Shown here piece after piece: positions 18,315-28,702 of a stretch of 64,000 nucleotides of DNA. A model generated the notes under the pieces. That model worked only from the letters and a program-made list of their open reading frames with translations, was not told the origin of the DNA and ran no database searches. Made by a program: the position numbers and the translations under genes. Every line of letters starts with the position of its first letter. The stretch's first letter is position 1. Source of the DNA: Formosa sp030427735 (GTDB taxonomy: Bacteria > Bacteroidota > Bacteroidia > Flavobacteriales > Flavobacteriaceae); assembly GCF_051200825.1 (NCBI RefSeq), contig NZ_CP195158.1, forward strand, positions 3,348,001 through 3,412,000. Direction: 5' to 3'.

Positions 18315-21300
18315 TTGAAAACCACAAAACCAGACATCAATACAGCTCCTAAAAAACGTAAGATTCTAAAAATCTTAAAGTGGCTTGTTATGGTTTTACT
18401 TTTTATTTTCTTCACGCTAGTGTTAATAATAAGAAGTTCGTGGGGGCAAAATACAATTATTGGTTACATTACCTCGTTTGTCTCGGAAAAAACACACACC
18501 AAAATAGAAATTGGTAAAGTATTTTTAACTTTTTCAGGCGATTTAAAAGTGGAAGATCTATTTCTGGAAGACACTAAAGGCGACACCTTAATTTACAGCA
18601 AAACACTTAAAGCCGATGTGCCTTTATTACCGATTATTCGAGGTAAAGGCGTGGGAATTGAATCGCTTACTTGGGACGGGTTTCGAGCCAATATAATTCG
18701 TAATGATTCTATTTCGGGATATAATTTTCAGTTTTTAATAGATGCCTTCGCTTCAGAATCAGACACACCCGAGCCTCCCGCAGACCCAAATGCCGAACCG
18801 TTATCTATTATCATCAAAGACATCGCTTTAAGCCATTTTAACATTGTGTTTTACGATGCAGTTTTAGGCATTGACAGCCATTTTAAGCTAGGCGAAATAT
18901 ATCTAGACATGGATACCTTCGACCTAAATGAAATGAATTTTAGAGTGTCTGAGGCACGTATAGAAGATTCCGAAATTTCATACATCCAACACCCTGTTCC
19001 CGCTCAACCTCAAGACACAACAAGTACCACTTTACCAGTTATTGCAATAGATGAATTTGCTATAACAAACGTAAAAGCCCATTACGAAACCACTGCAGAC
19101 CAACTTACACTTGATGCCAATATTGCAACATTTGAAACCGAAATCCCCAATATAGATTTAGCAAACAACACGTATGCTGTAGACGATATTGCCTTAAAAA
19201 ACTCAAGTATTATTGTTAATACCCGAACAGCCACAACCCAAACAACAGAACAACCAGACACAACAACCGGAGCGTGTTTTACTTGGCCACAATTGTCGGC
19301 AGAATTAAAACATATCGATTTACAAAACAATACGTTTGGCTATTATGTGAACGACCAAAAACCACAAAAGAATGTATTTAACGGCAATGCTTTAAGCATT
19401 ACGGCGTTCACATTAAAAGCGCAAAATATCTATTTAAAAAATGAAGAAATTAATGCTGAGTTAAATCAATTTGAATTTCGTGAAGCTTCAGGTCTGGCGC
19501 TTAACAAAGCTAACTTTAACTTAAATATTACAGATCAAATCTTAGATTTGAATCATCTTGAAATAATTGCCAATCAGACGATACTGCAAGGGCAAACAAC
19601 ACTCAATTACCCGAGTATCGCATCGTTTCTAAAACAACCAGAACAATCTAAAATAGCTTTAGAACTTTCTAAATTGCAGCTCGATATTACCGAAGCCTAC
19701 CGTTTTCAACCCGAATTACAAAACAATGCGTATGTAGACAGTTTAAGTCAGCGTTTTATAACCGGGCAACTTTATGCCAAAGGCACTTTATCGGAAATTC
19801 AACTCGACAAAGCACAATTAAACTGGGGAAAAACCACACAAATTGCAGTAAACGGCCAGATTAAAAACCCAACAATTACAGATAGTCTGTATTTAAATCT
19901 GCCCACTATTAAAGCCGAAATCACCAAACAAGACCTTTTAAAATTTGTAAACGAAACCGAATTAGGCTTATCCTTACCAGAAACTGTGGTATTAACAGGA
20001 CAATTAAATGGTCAGTTAAATAATATAAATACGGACTTGGCATTAAACACCTCGCTTGGCAATGCCACGTTAAAAGCTGACTACAAAGACCTTAACGGCA
20101 TTGCTTTCGACACCGAGTTAGACATAGACGGTTTTAAGCTTAACACCTTATTAAATAACGAACAACTAGGCCCTTTAAGTTTAACTGTTAAAGCTACTGG
20201 AACAGGAAACTCAGTAAACGACTTAGATGCTATTTTAGATGCTAAAATCAGTAGCCTAAAACTTCAAAATTATCAGATTACAGACTTACTCATTTCGGGA
20301 GAACTTAACAAAGGCGCTGGCGATATCGTTTCGAAATACAAAGACGATAACATCAACTTAAAATTAAATAGCCATGTGGTTTTAGATTCGGTATCACCAG
20401 AAGCGAATATTGATCTAGATCTCATCGGTGCTAACTTACAAGCCTTAGGCTTGGTTCAAAAAGACATAAGAGCTGGCCTTAATTTACATTTAGATTTTAA
20501 AGGCAACGGCGATCAATTTGATGCGAGCACAAATATAAAGGAAGGCGTAATTGTTTACGACAACAAAACCTATTTACTAGGCGATATTTTGGCAGAAGCA
20601 CATGTTAGGCCAGACACAACCTACCTTAGTATAGACAACAAACTTTTAAGTTTAAATTTAGAATCGAATACAAATCCTAACCGATTTAGCGCCGCCTTAC
20701 AAAACCACATACAAAGCTATTTTTACAGAGATAGCACCCTACCCGATTCGCTTAAACCTGTTATCATAAAACTTGAAGGCAAACTAGCACAAGGCCCTAT
20801 TTTAAACGATGTATTTCTACCAAACTTAAAAGCCATCGACACCGTTAATTTGGCCGTCGATTTTAATCAAAAAGAAAAAGTTTTAAAAACTAATATTACT
20901 GCGCCACATATTAACTACAACGACTACGAATTAGATAGTTTACAGTTAAACATCGATACAGATGTAGATGATTTTAATTTCGATCTCGGTTTCAAACATG
21001 TTGCAGCAGGCCCTATAAGCCTAAAACGTACCAGTTTTTCAGGCAAACAATATAATCACGAAATGGCTGTAAAATTTATAGCTTTCGATGAAGACGATGT
21101 ACTCACCCAATGGCAAGCCAATATTGCTGGACACAGAGACAGTTTACACCTTAAGGTGGTTCCAGATTCGTTAATGATTAACCGCGAATTGTGGAACATT
21201 CCAAACAGCAACCAAATTACCTACACGCCAAATGCACTCCATTTTAAGGACTTTACCATATCTAAAAACCAAGAATCTATTGCCATTACCAACGGGATTA

Positions 21301-23351
21301 CTACAAACAATAAAGACGAAATTACTATAGCTTTTAACCAATTCGGATTAAACGACCTTTTGGCTTATTTTAATCCAGACAACGCTTTAGCCCAAGGCAA
21401 TTTAAACGGCGATTTCACTGTCCAAAACCCTTTTGGGAACAGTGGTTTTCTAGCCGATTTATCAATCGACAATCTAAAAGTTCTAAATGCCAACCTGGGC
21501 ACTTTAACACTACAAGGCAACTCCAACACCAATAACACGTACACCTTTGCTCTTGGCACCAAAGATGGCGATGTCGATTTAGATTTTAACGGAAACTATC
21601 AAGCATCTAACACGCAACCTAATTTAAATGCCAATCTTGTTATAAACGACTTTAAAATGAAAGCTGTTGAAGGGCTTTCCCTAAACGAATTATCTAATGC
21701 TTCTGGAAGCTTATCAGGCGACTTTAAAATTACAGGCTCCCTGGCCGAGCCAAAATACACTGGTCAGTTAAATTTTAACAATGCCGATGTTACCGTAACC
21801 AAACTTAACACCAATTTTATTTTCACTAAAGAAACATTAAACATAGACAATTCGGGAATTAGCCTATCCAACTTTACTATTAAGGATAATAACGAAAGTG
21901 CCTTTGTTTTTAATGGGAAAATAACTACCGAAGATCTCGCAAACCCAAAATTCAATTTAGATTTAGAAGCTAAAGATTTTCAGGTCCTCAATGCCACAAA
22001 AGAAGACAACGACATGATGTATGGCCAATTATCGTTTGATGCCAAAGGCCAAATAACTGGCGATTTAACCATTCCTAAAATCGATTTAACAGCCACTGTA
22101 AGTCCAACCACAGACCTGTCTTACGTCATGCCTTCTTCAACTGTAAATATAGAAGAACGCGATGGTGTTGTTGTTTTTGTGAATAGACAAAACCCAAATG
22201 CAATTCTTACTAAAACCCAAGAAAAAACCGCTACCGTAACAGGCTTCGATTTAAACGCTTCGTTTACCATACCTAAAGAAGCAGTATTCACACTAATACT
22301 AGACGAAAGTACAGGCGATAATTTCCAAACCTCTGGAGATGGCGATTTTGTTTTTAGAATGGATCCTAACGGTCGCATGAACTTATCGGGAGTGTATACC
22401 GTATCGGGTGGCCATTACGAAATGAGTTTATATCAGCTTGTAAGACGAAAATTCGAGCTCGTTCCTGGCAGTCGCGTATCGTGGTCGGGTAATCCACTTG
22501 ATGCTAATATGGATGTAAAAGCATTATACAATGTTAAAACATCGTCTTTACCCTTAATGGCTTCTCAAATTTCGGGCTCCGATCCTGCAGTAAAAAACAA
22601 ATACAAGCAAGTACTCCCTTTCGAGGTGTATTTAAATATAGACGGCGAATTAATGCAACCCAAAATTTCGTTTAAGTTAGACATGCCCGAAGATGAACAA
22701 GGTGCAATAAGCGGACAGGTTTACGGGCGCGTGCAACAAGTAAACCAGCAAGAAGGCGAATTAAACCGCCAAGTATTTTCGTTATTGGTAATGAATCGTT
22801 TTTATCCAGAATCGGGTAGCGATGGTAGTAGCGGTGGTTTTGCCTCGATTGCCAGAGACAATTTAAACGATGCCATTTCGGACCAACTAAACATGTTTTC
22901 CGATAAACTTTTAGGAAGCACAGGTCTAGAACTCGACTTTGGCCTTAACAGTTTTACAGATTACCAAGGCAGCTCGCCAGAACAGCGCACGCAATTGGAT
23001 GTTGCGGCACAAAAAAAATTATTTAACGAACGTGTGATTGTACGTGTTGGTAGTGCCGTAGACATAGAAGGCAGCGACCCTACTGGCGAGGAAGCTCCTT
23101 TAATTGGCGATGTAAGTCTAGAATACCTAATAACACCTTCAGGAAAATATCGCTTAAAAGCGTTTCAAAAAAACGAATTCGAATCGGTTATCGACGGTCA
23201 AACCATTGTTAGCGGCCTAGCTCTTATTTTCACCCAAGAATTCAATAAATTTAGAGATTTATGGGATGCCATGTTACATTCTAAAGAAGAACGTCAACTC
23301 GATAAGCAACAAAAAGAAGAAGAAAAATTAAAAACCAAAACTGCTCCTTGA
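18315..23351 (+). CDS. tamB: Translocation and assembly module protein TamB
   Basis: TamB spans the periplasm and helps insert outer-membrane proteins or move lipids. One N-terminal membrane helix (KWLVMVLLFIFFTLVLIIR) is followed by ~1,500 residues of repetitive beta structure with AsmA/DUF748-like character, and a C-terminal TamB (DUF490) domain with FRMDPNGRMNLSGVYTVSGG, FEVYLNIDGELMQPKISF and ELDFGLNSF. No ATG fits the frame; I chose TTG at 18315, giving MKTTKPD just before the helix, while a TTG at 18273 would add 14 residues. Its stop overlaps the start of tamL, so the two barrel-assembly partners are translationally coupled. The length is at the long end of the family, as usual in Bacteroidota. 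Confidence 0.9.
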   Translation: MKTTKPDINTAPKKRKILKILKWLVMVLLFIFFTLVLIIRSSWGQNTIIGYITSFVSEKTHTKIEIGKVFLTFSGDLKVEDLFLEDTKGDTLIYSKTLKADVPLLPIIRGKGVGIESLTWDGFRANIIRNDSISGYNFQFLIDAFASESDTPEPPADPNAEPLSIIIKDIALSHFNIVFYDAVLGIDSHFKLGEIYLDMDTFDLNEMNFRVSEARIEDSEISYIQHPVPAQPQDTTSTTLPVIAIDEFAITNVKAHYETTADQLTLDANIATFETEIPNIDLANNTYAVDDIALKNSSIIVNTRTATTQTTEQPDTTTGACFTWPQLSAELKHIDLQNNTFGYYVNDQKPQKNVFNGNALSITAFTLKAQNIYLKNEEINAELNQFEFREASGLALNKANFNLNITDQILDLNHLEIIANQTILQGQTTLNYPSIASFLKQPEQSKIALELSKLQLDITEAYRFQPELQNNAYVDSLSQRFITGQLYAKGTLSEIQLDKAQLNWGKTTQIAVNGQIKNPTITDSLYLNLPTIKAEITKQDLLKFVNETELGLSLPETVVLTGQLNGQLNNINTDLALNTSLGNATLKADYKDLNGIAFDTELDIDGFKLNTLLNNEQLGPLSLTVKATGTGNSVNDLDAILDAKISSLKLQNYQITDLLISGELNKGAGDIVSKYKDDNINLKLNSHVVLDSVSPEANIDLDLIGANLQALGLVQKDIRAGLNLHLDFKGNGDQFDASTNIKEGVIVYDNKTYLLGDILAEAHVRPDTTYLSIDNKLLSLNLESNTNPNRFSAALQNHIQSYFYRDSTLPDSLKPVIIKLEGKLAQGPILNDVFLPNLKAIDTVNLAVDFNQKEKVLKTNITAPHINYNDYELDSLQLNIDTDVDDFNFDLGFKHVAAGPISLKRTSFSGKQYNHEMAVKFIAFDEDDVLTQWQANIAGHRDSLHLKVVPDSLMINRELWNIPNSNQITYTPNALHFKDFTISKNQESIAITNGITTNNKDEITIAFNQFGLNDLLAYFNPDNALAQGNLNGDFTVQNPFGNSGFLADLSIDNLKVLNANLGTLTLQGNSNTNNTYTFALGTKDGDVDLDFNGNYQASNTQPNLNANLVINDFKMKAVEGLSLNELSNASGSLSGDFKITGSLAEPKYTGQLNFNNADVTVTKLNTNFIFTKETLNIDNSGISLSNFTIKDNNESAFVFNGKITTEDLANPKFNLDLEAKDFQVLNATKEDNDMMYGQLSFDAKGQITGDLTIPKIDLTATVSPTTDLSYVMPSSTVNIEERDGVVVFVNRQNPNAILTKTQEKTATVTGFDLNASFTIPKEAVFTLILDESTGDNFQTSGDGDFVFRMDPNGRMNLSGVYTVSGGHYEMSLYQLVRRKFELVPGSRVSWSGNPLDANMDVKALYNVKTSSLPLMASQISGSDPAVKNKYKQVLPFEVYLNIDGELMQPKISFKLDMPEDEQGAISGQVYGRVQQVNQQEGELNRQVFSLLVMNRFYPESGSDGSSGGFASIARDNLNDAISDQLNMFSDKLLGSTGLELDFGLNSFTDYQGSSPEQRTQLDVAAQKKLFNERVIVRVGSAVDIEGSDPTGEEAPLIGDVSLEYLITPSGKYRLKAFQKNEFESVIDGQTIVSGLALIFTQEFNKFRDLWDAMLHSKEERQLDKQQKEEEKLKTKTAP

Positions 23352-25657
23352 TTACAAAACAACGCCATAACACGTTTAAATACCCGTATACACTATACCG
23401 TTTATGCACCTGTTTGCTTTTGCTTTGCGTGTTGGTTTCGTGTAGCATACAAAAGTATATTCCGGAAGACGAAATGCTGTATACAGGCGGAAAAGTTATT
23501 ATCGAAACCGATTCTATCTTAGAACAAGAAGAGCAACTACAATCGGAATTAGAATCCGTTTTACGGCCAGAGCCTAATTCATCGTTTTTAGGCATGCAAC
23601 CTGGCTTGTATTTACATTATAAAATGCAAAAAGAACATCCCGGGTTCATCAACCGCTGGCTCTACAAAAAAATTGGTGAAGAACCAGTCTATAAATCAGA
23701 TGTAAAAACGTACGATGTAGAAGATATTTTAGTAAATCGATTAGAAAATCATGGTTTTTTCTATAGTTCTGCATCGGGAACACTCGAAGATCATCCCGAC
23801 CAAAAAGCATCCGAAGCCATTTACACCTTAAATGTAAAACAACCCTATCGTTTAGAAACCTATCAATTAGACTCCCTACAAAATCCCATATACAATACCA
23901 TAAAAGCAACTATGGAAACCTCGGAATTTAAAAAAGGCCTGCGGTTCGATCTCGATTATCTAAAAACCGAAAGACAGCGCATAGACCATAGTTTAAAAAA
24001 TAATGGCTACTATAATTTTAATGCCGACTTTTTAATTTTTGAAGCCGACACTACCCAATACAAAAACCGAAATTTCGATTTGTATTTACGCCTAAAAAAC
24101 GATGTGCCAAAAAAATCTGTTGTGCCTTACACCGTATCTAAAATAAATGTACATACCAATTACGATATTAAAAACGATTCGCTTGCTAAAGACACCATAA
24201 GATTTAATAATAAAAATTTTATTGAAACCGAACCTTTCTTTAAAGCCAAACGTCTAGACCCATTTATAACTCTAAAAGAAGACAGTTTATACAATCCGGC
24301 TGAATCTAGAAATACCGCCAGACGACTGTCTACAATTGGGACCTACAAATATGTAAACATTCAATATGAAGAAATAGATTCGTTATTAACAGATAGTACA
24401 GCGGCTTTACAAGCCAACATTTACTTATCACCCTTAAACAAACATGCCTTAAAAGCTGAATTGCAAGCGGTAACAAAATCCAATAGTTTTGCAGGCCCAG
24501 CGCTAGAGTTTACGCATACCAACAGAAATTTATTTAACGGCGGAGAAATTTTCAATTTAAGCGCAAATGTGGGTTACGAATTTCAAGTTGGTATAAAGGA
24601 TAACGAAAACCGAGCCAGCAACACATCGTTAGGTCTAAAAGGAGAACTATTATTTCCGCGTATGCTAATTCCTTTTCACATTAGCGACGATTTTTTTAAA
24701 TATTCTATTCCTAAAACCAAAACCAGCTTAAGTATAGACTATTTAAACCGTACCGATCTATACACCATGTTGTCCTCTACCGCCGAATTTGGTTATATCT
24801 GGAACGAAAACCGATTTACAACTCACGAGCTTAATCTCATTTCGATTAACTACAATAACTTAATGAAAACCACACCCGAGTTCGATCAGATTCTTGAAGA
24901 TAATCCCTTTTTACAACAAAGTTTCGACCAACAATTTATTGCTGGCTTAACCTATTCGTTTACCTACAACGAAATGGTAGATGTTAATAAAAAGCATCAA
25001 TTTTACTTCAATACCAATATAGATATTGCTGGAAATCTTGTTAGCCTATTTGGCAAAGAAAATCCGCCTGGTTCCGACACTTTTTTAGGTTTGGAATATG
25101 CGCAATATGCTAAAGCTGACATCGATTTCAGATATCATTTCAACTTCAAAAAAGAACAGAAAATTGCCACCAGATTATTTGCAGGCTATGGTTATGCTTA
25201 TGGCAACTCCCAATTAATGCCATATATAAAGCAATATTCGGCAGGAGGACCAAATAGCGTACGTGCATTCAGAATCCGTGCCTTAGGTCCTGGAACGTAT
25301 CGCAACGAAAACGAGACTGAAAACGTATACGTAGACCAAACGGGAAACATTAGGCTAGAAGCCAATTTAGAATATCGTTTTCCGCTTTTTTCGTATTTAA
25401 AAGGCGCTGTATTTGTAGATGCTGGTAACGTTTGGAATTCTATAGAAAATGAAGCTTTACCTGGCGGAAAATTCACAAACGATTTTATGAGTCAACTTGG
25501 TATTGGCACTGGTGTGGGATTAAGGGTAGACGTACAAGGCTTTGTTATCCGATTTGATTTTGCAGCACCTGTACACGATCCTGCTTACGACGACAAAGCG
25601 TTTAATTTTCAAGCCGATGAAACAGTTTTTAATTTTGCTATTGGTTACCCGTTTTAG
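23348..25657 (+). CDS. tamL: TamL: lipoprotein form of TamA (BamA/Omp85 family)
   Basis: This outer-membrane barrel protein partners TamB. The N-terminus carries a type II signal with lipobox LVSC, the feature that distinguishes Bacteroidota TamL from TamA. POTRA-type segments follow (residues ~120-340, for example DVEDILVNRLENHGFFYS). The C-terminal Omp85 barrel has the conserved lid-lock motif region GGPNSVRAFRIRALGPG, then LEANLEYRFPLFSYLKGAVF and a terminal FNFAIGYPF. Start is TTG at 23348, overlapping the tamB stop by 4 bp. The coupling and the family pairing make the assignment firm. Confidence 0.9.
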   Translation: MITKQRHNTFKYPYTLYRLCTCLLLLCVLVSCSIQKYIPEDEMLYTGGKVIIETDSILEQEEQLQSELESVLRPEPNSSFLGMQPGLYLHYKMQKEHPGFINRWLYKKIGEEPVYKSDVKTYDVEDILVNRLENHGFFYSSASGTLEDHPDQKASEAIYTLNVKQPYRLETYQLDSLQNPIYNTIKATMETSEFKKGLRFDLDYLKTERQRIDHSLKNNGYYNFNADFLIFEADTTQYKNRNFDLYLRLKNDVPKKSVVPYTVSKINVHTNYDIKNDSLAKDTIRFNNKNFIETEPFFKAKRLDPFITLKEDSLYNPAESRNTARRLSTIGTYKYVNIQYEEIDSLLTDSTAALQANIYLSPLNKHALKAELQAVTKSNSFAGPALEFTHTNRNLFNGGEIFNLSANVGYEFQVGIKDNENRASNTSLGLKGELLFPRMLIPFHISDDFFKYSIPKTKTSLSIDYLNRTDLYTMLSSTAEFGYIWNENRFTTHELNLISINYNNLMKTTPEFDQILEDNPFLQQSFDQQFIAGLTYSFTYNEMVDVNKKHQFYFNTNIDIAGNLVSLFGKENPPGSDTFLGLEYAQYAKADIDFRYHFNFKKEQKIATRLFAGYGYAYGNSQLMPYIKQYSAGGPNSVRAFRIRALGPGTYRNENETENVYVDQTGNIRLEANLEYRFPLFSYLKGAVFVDAGNVWNSIENEALPGGKFTNDFMSQLGIGTGVGLRVDVQGFVIRFDFAAPVHDPAYDDKAFNFQADETVFNFAIGYPF

Positions 25658-25716
25658 TATTTCTATTCCTTCATAATTTTAAAAGCAGTTTAGTCGTAAA
25701 AAAGAATTAGAGTTAA

Positions 25717-25724
25717 TATCTTTG
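25717..25724 (+). promoter_or_regulatory. Candidate -7 element of the deoC-deoD promoter
   Basis: TATCTTTG matches the Bacteroidota -7 consensus TAnnTTTG, 31 bp upstream of the deoC start codon. A TTTAG about 23 bp upstream may act as a poor -33 element. Confidence 0.5.
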
Positions 25725-25755
25725 GTTATATTCCAATTTAAAACGCTTCAACACA

Positions 25756-26439
25756 ATGCCTAACACAATAAAACATCCGGAGTTAAGTCAGTATATAGAC
25801 CACACCAACTTAAAAGCAACGGCTACAAAAAACGACATTATTGCACTCTGTAACGAGGCCAAAACTTATCGTTTTTTTTCAGTTTGTGTTAACAGTAGTT
25901 ATGTGGCTTTGGCAAAATCGGCATTACAAGACAGTACTGTAAAAGTGTGCTGCGTTGTTGGGTTTCCTTTAGGCGCTATGAGTACTACTGGTAAAGTTGA
26001 GGAAACAAAACAAGCACTAAAAGACGGCGCCGAAGAAATAGACCTGGTTTTAAATATTGGTTTATTAAAAAGTGAAGATTTCGAATCGGTAAAAAATGAT
26101 ATAAAAGCAGTAAAAGCGTGTTTGCCCGACCTGGTTTTAAAAGTTATTTTAGAAACCTGCTACTTAGAAGATTCTGAAATCGTTACCGCGAGCGAACTGG
26201 CTATAGAAGCTGGTGCCGATTTTATAAAAACATCTACAGGCTTTGGTACGGCTGGTGCTAATTTACACGATGTAAATCTTATGCTAAATACCGCAAACGG
26301 CAGTGCATTGGTTAAGGCTTCTGGAGGTATTAAGGATTACGAAACAGCTATGAAATATATTAATTTAGGCGTTAAACGCATAGGGACTTCATCTGGAATC
26401 GCCATCGTTACAGGGCAAACATCAACCGAAAATTATTAA
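25756..26439 (+). CDS. deoC: Deoxyribose-phosphate aldolase
   Basis: This cytoplasmic enzyme cleaves 2-deoxyribose-5-phosphate to glyceraldehyde-3-phosphate and acetaldehyde, in nucleoside breakdown. The 227-residue class I aldolase barrel has the Schiff-base Lys in ADFIKTSTGFG, a second conserved Lys in ALVKASGGIKDYETA, and the early motif VCCVVGFPLGAM. Length is normal for the short bacterial form. The deoD gene begins 3 bp after its stop, so both steps of deoxynucleoside salvage are co-expressed. Confidence 0.95.
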   Translation: MPNTIKHPELSQYIDHTNLKATATKNDIIALCNEAKTYRFFSVCVNSSYVALAKSALQDSTVKVCCVVGFPLGAMSTTGKVEETKQALKDGAEEIDLVLNIGLLKSEDFESVKNDIKAVKACLPDLVLKVILETCYLEDSEIVTASELAIEAGADFIKTSTGFGTAGANLHDVNLMLNTANGSALVKASGGIKDYETAMKYINLGVKRIGTSSGIAIVTGQTSTENY

Positions 26440-26442
26440 ATT

Positions 26443-27141
26443 ATGAGTGTACATATAGAAGCCAAAAAAGGAGATATTGCCGAAACTATTTTATTGCCAG
26501 GAGACCCGCTACGTGCAAAATGGATTGCAGAAACTTTTTTCGATAGTCCAAAATGCTTCAATAAGGTTAGGGGCATGTTGGGGTACACGGGCACTTATAA
26601 AGGCAAACCCATTTCGGTAATGGGTACGGGCATGGGCATTCCGTCCATTTCAATTTACACTCACGAATTAATTACAGAATACGATGTTAAACAGCTTATT
26701 CGCGTAGGAAGTGCAGGTTCTTACCAGCCTCATGTACAGCTTCTGGATACAGTAATTGCCATGTCGGCATCGTCTAATTCTGGAATCAATAAGTTCAGGT
26801 TTAAAGGCGCTAACTATGCACCAACTGCCGATTTCGAATTATTCCAAAAAGCAATAGAAGTCGCCAAACTTAAAAACATCCCTATAAAAGCTGGAAATGT
26901 ATTTTCTTCGGATGAATTTTATACCGACGACACCAAAGCTTATAAAACATGGAGCCAATATAATGTGCTTTGTGTAGAGATGGAAACTTCGGGGTTGTAC
27001 ACTATAGCTGCTAAACATCAGGTTCAAGCCCTTAGTGTTTTAACCATTTCCGACTCCTTAGTTACAGGCGAAAGCACTTCTAGCGAAGCTCGTGAAAAAT
27101 CGTTTAAAGATATGATTGAAATTGCTATTGAACTAGCTTAA
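26443..27141 (+). CDS. deoD: Purine-nucleoside phosphorylase DeoD type
   Basis: Cytoplasmic hexameric phosphorylase that releases purine bases from (deoxy)nucleosides, giving (deoxy)ribose-1-phosphate. The 232 residues show the family's LLPGDPLRAKWIAETF start, phosphate-site GTGMGIPSISIY, RVGSAG, the ribose-binding CVEMETSGLY and the catalytic Asp in TISDSLVTGE. It is downstream of deoC in one operon and overlaps the convergent pxpC gene by 17 bp. Confidence 0.95.
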   Translation: MSVHIEAKKGDIAETILLPGDPLRAKWIAETFFDSPKCFNKVRGMLGYTGTYKGKPISVMGTGMGIPSISIYTHELITEYDVKQLIRVGSAGSYQPHVQLLDTVIAMSASSNSGINKFRFKGANYAPTADFELFQKAIEVAKLKNIPIKAGNVFSSDEFYTDDTKAYKTWSQYNVLCVEMETSGLYTIAAKHQVQALSVLTISDSLVTGESTSSEAREKSFKDMIEIAIELA

Positions 27142-27973
27142 AGGAAACACTCTGCCCGGTATTTTTTTGAGACAGCACATTAATAGCTTCTGCACTTAAC
27201 TGAAGCACCCTAGGGTAGCCGCCTGTAGTTTGTGCGTCGCGCATTAAAACAATTAACTGTCCTGAAGGCGTTAGCTGCACCGTGCCTGGCATTACTGCCG
27301 AGGTTATTATGGCATTTAAATTATGGCATAGCGGCTCTTGCAACCTATATCCCATCCTGCTGTGATCTTTAGAAATTGTAAAATCGCAATCTAACAAGCC
27401 TTTGATTTGAACGTTGTTAAGACCATCAAATTCTGGTCCTTTATATACTTTAAGCTGCTTTTCTTTAAAAAGATTACTAACTGGATTCACCACCACGTGC
27501 TTTGCCGTAAGATTCACTTCACTATCCTTATAGTGTAATTCCTGTCCTTGCGCCAATACCTGAGACGCTGTAATACCCTGATACATGCTTCTGCTACCCA
27601 TTACAATTTCAGATTGGAAACCGTGTTGTATCGCCAAATAACATCTCATGCCGTATTGCAACCTTCCAAAGGATAAAACATCGCCTTCATTAACAACAAC
27701 AGCTGCATTTAGGTTTATTGATTTTCCATCTATTTCGGGCGATAAATCTGCTCCGGAAATGCAAATAATAGTAGACTTAAAAAATTGTAATTTAGGCCCC
27801 ATCATCGTTACTTCTATCACAGCGTCATTTTCGTCATTTCCCAACAAAGCATTTGCCAAAGCTGCCGATTGTCTATCCATAACACCAGATACAGGCACTC
27901 CATATTGCTGACACCCTTTACGCCCTAAATCCTGTATGCTAGAATACAATCCCAGTCTTAGAACTTTTAACAT
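27125..27973 (-). CDS. pxpC: 5-oxoprolinase subunit PxpC
   Basis: This is the biotin-dependent-carboxylase-like KipA/PxpC subunit of the ATP-dependent 5-oxoprolinase, which opens pyroglutamate to glutamate together with PxpA and PxpB. Its 282 residues have the family start GLYSSIQDLGRKGCQQYGVP, followed by SGVMDRQSAALANALLGN and a C-terminal GQLIVLMRDAQTTGGYPRV. It is last in the pxpA-pxpB-pxpC order, overlaps pxpB by 7 bp, and its 3' end overlaps that of deoD. Confidence 0.92.
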   Translation of the reverse strand: MLKVLRLGLYSSIQDLGRKGCQQYGVPVSGVMDRQSAALANALLGNDENDAVIEVTMMGPKLQFFKSTIICISGADLSPEIDGKSINLNAAVVVNEGDVLSFGRLQYGMRCYLAIQHGFQSEIVMGSRSMYQGITASQVLAQGQELHYKDSEVNLTAKHVVVNPVSNLFKEKQLKVYKGPEFDGLNNVQIKGLLDCDFTISKDHSRMGYRLQEPLCHNLNAIITSAVMPGTVQLTPSGQLIVLMRDAQTTGGYPRVLQLSAEAINVLSQKNTGQSVSFKLVQ

Positions 27974-28698
27974 ACCACTTCTGTTTTGTTCAAGTTATAA
28001 CGTCCAGCTTGCACCAACTTTTGAATACTATTAAACTCTTTTTCTGAGATGGGTTTAAATTGAATTTGATCTCCAGGCTGTGCAAAACAAGGCAGATTAT
28101 GACTTGCATTAAAAAAGGAAATTGGCGATTTACCTATAATATGCCAGCCTCCCGGACTCTCACTGGGATAAATTCCTGTTTGGTTCCCGCCTATGGCCAC
28201 AGCTCCTGCTTCAATCTGTAAACGCGGTGTTGCTTTTCTCGGTGTATGTAATACCTCATCTAAACCTCCCAAATACAAAAACCCTGGTAAAAACCCTATA
28301 AAATACACCGTATAAACCGGAGCAGTATGGCGCTGTATGAGCTCGGCGACAGACAGCTGTTTTGTATGAGCTAAAGCTTCTAAATCTATCCCGAATGTAG
28401 AATTGTAACAAACAGGAATCTCCCATTTTGTTACGGGATGTGGTTTCGAACTAGCGTCTTGTTCATAAATCGCTTTAAGCCTTAAAACCAATACCTCAAA
28501 ATGAATGTGTTGATTAGAAAAAGTAATTAATAATGAGTTGTATGCCACTCGAAATTCCGATATACCATCAATATGTTCTTGCTCAATATTAGATTGAAAT
28601 CCCTTGATATCTTTTAAAATTTCAACAGTTATAACCTGCGGCCACGCTATTAATATGGCATTGGGACCAAAAGGTTTATAAGTTAATTGAAAAGACAT
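27967..28698 (-). CDS. pxpB: 5-oxoprolinase subunit PxpB
   Basis: KipI-like subunit of 5-oxoprolinase, 243 residues. The cyclophilin-like domain shows the family motifs GFLPGFLYLGGLD, TPRLQIEAGAVAIGGNQTGI and YPSESPGGWHIIGKSP. It lies between pxpA and pxpC in one operon, starting 4 bp after pxpA. In Bacillus subtilis the KipI homologue inhibits a sporulation kinase; here, with all three subunits together, the 5-oxoprolinase role is the better reading. Confidence 0.92.
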   Translation of the reverse strand: MSFQLTYKPFGPNAILIAWPQVITVEILKDIKGFQSNIEQEHIDGISEFRVAYNSLLITFSNQHIHFEVLVLRLKAIYEQDASSKPHPVTKWEIPVCYNSTFGIDLEALAHTKQLSVAELIQRHTAPVYTVYFIGFLPGFLYLGGLDEVLHTPRKATPRLQIEAGAVAIGGNQTGIYPSESPGGWHIIGKSPISFFNASHNLPCFAQPGDQIQFKPISEKEFNSIQKLVQAGRYNLNKTEVVC

Positions 28699-28702
28699 AA
28701 GG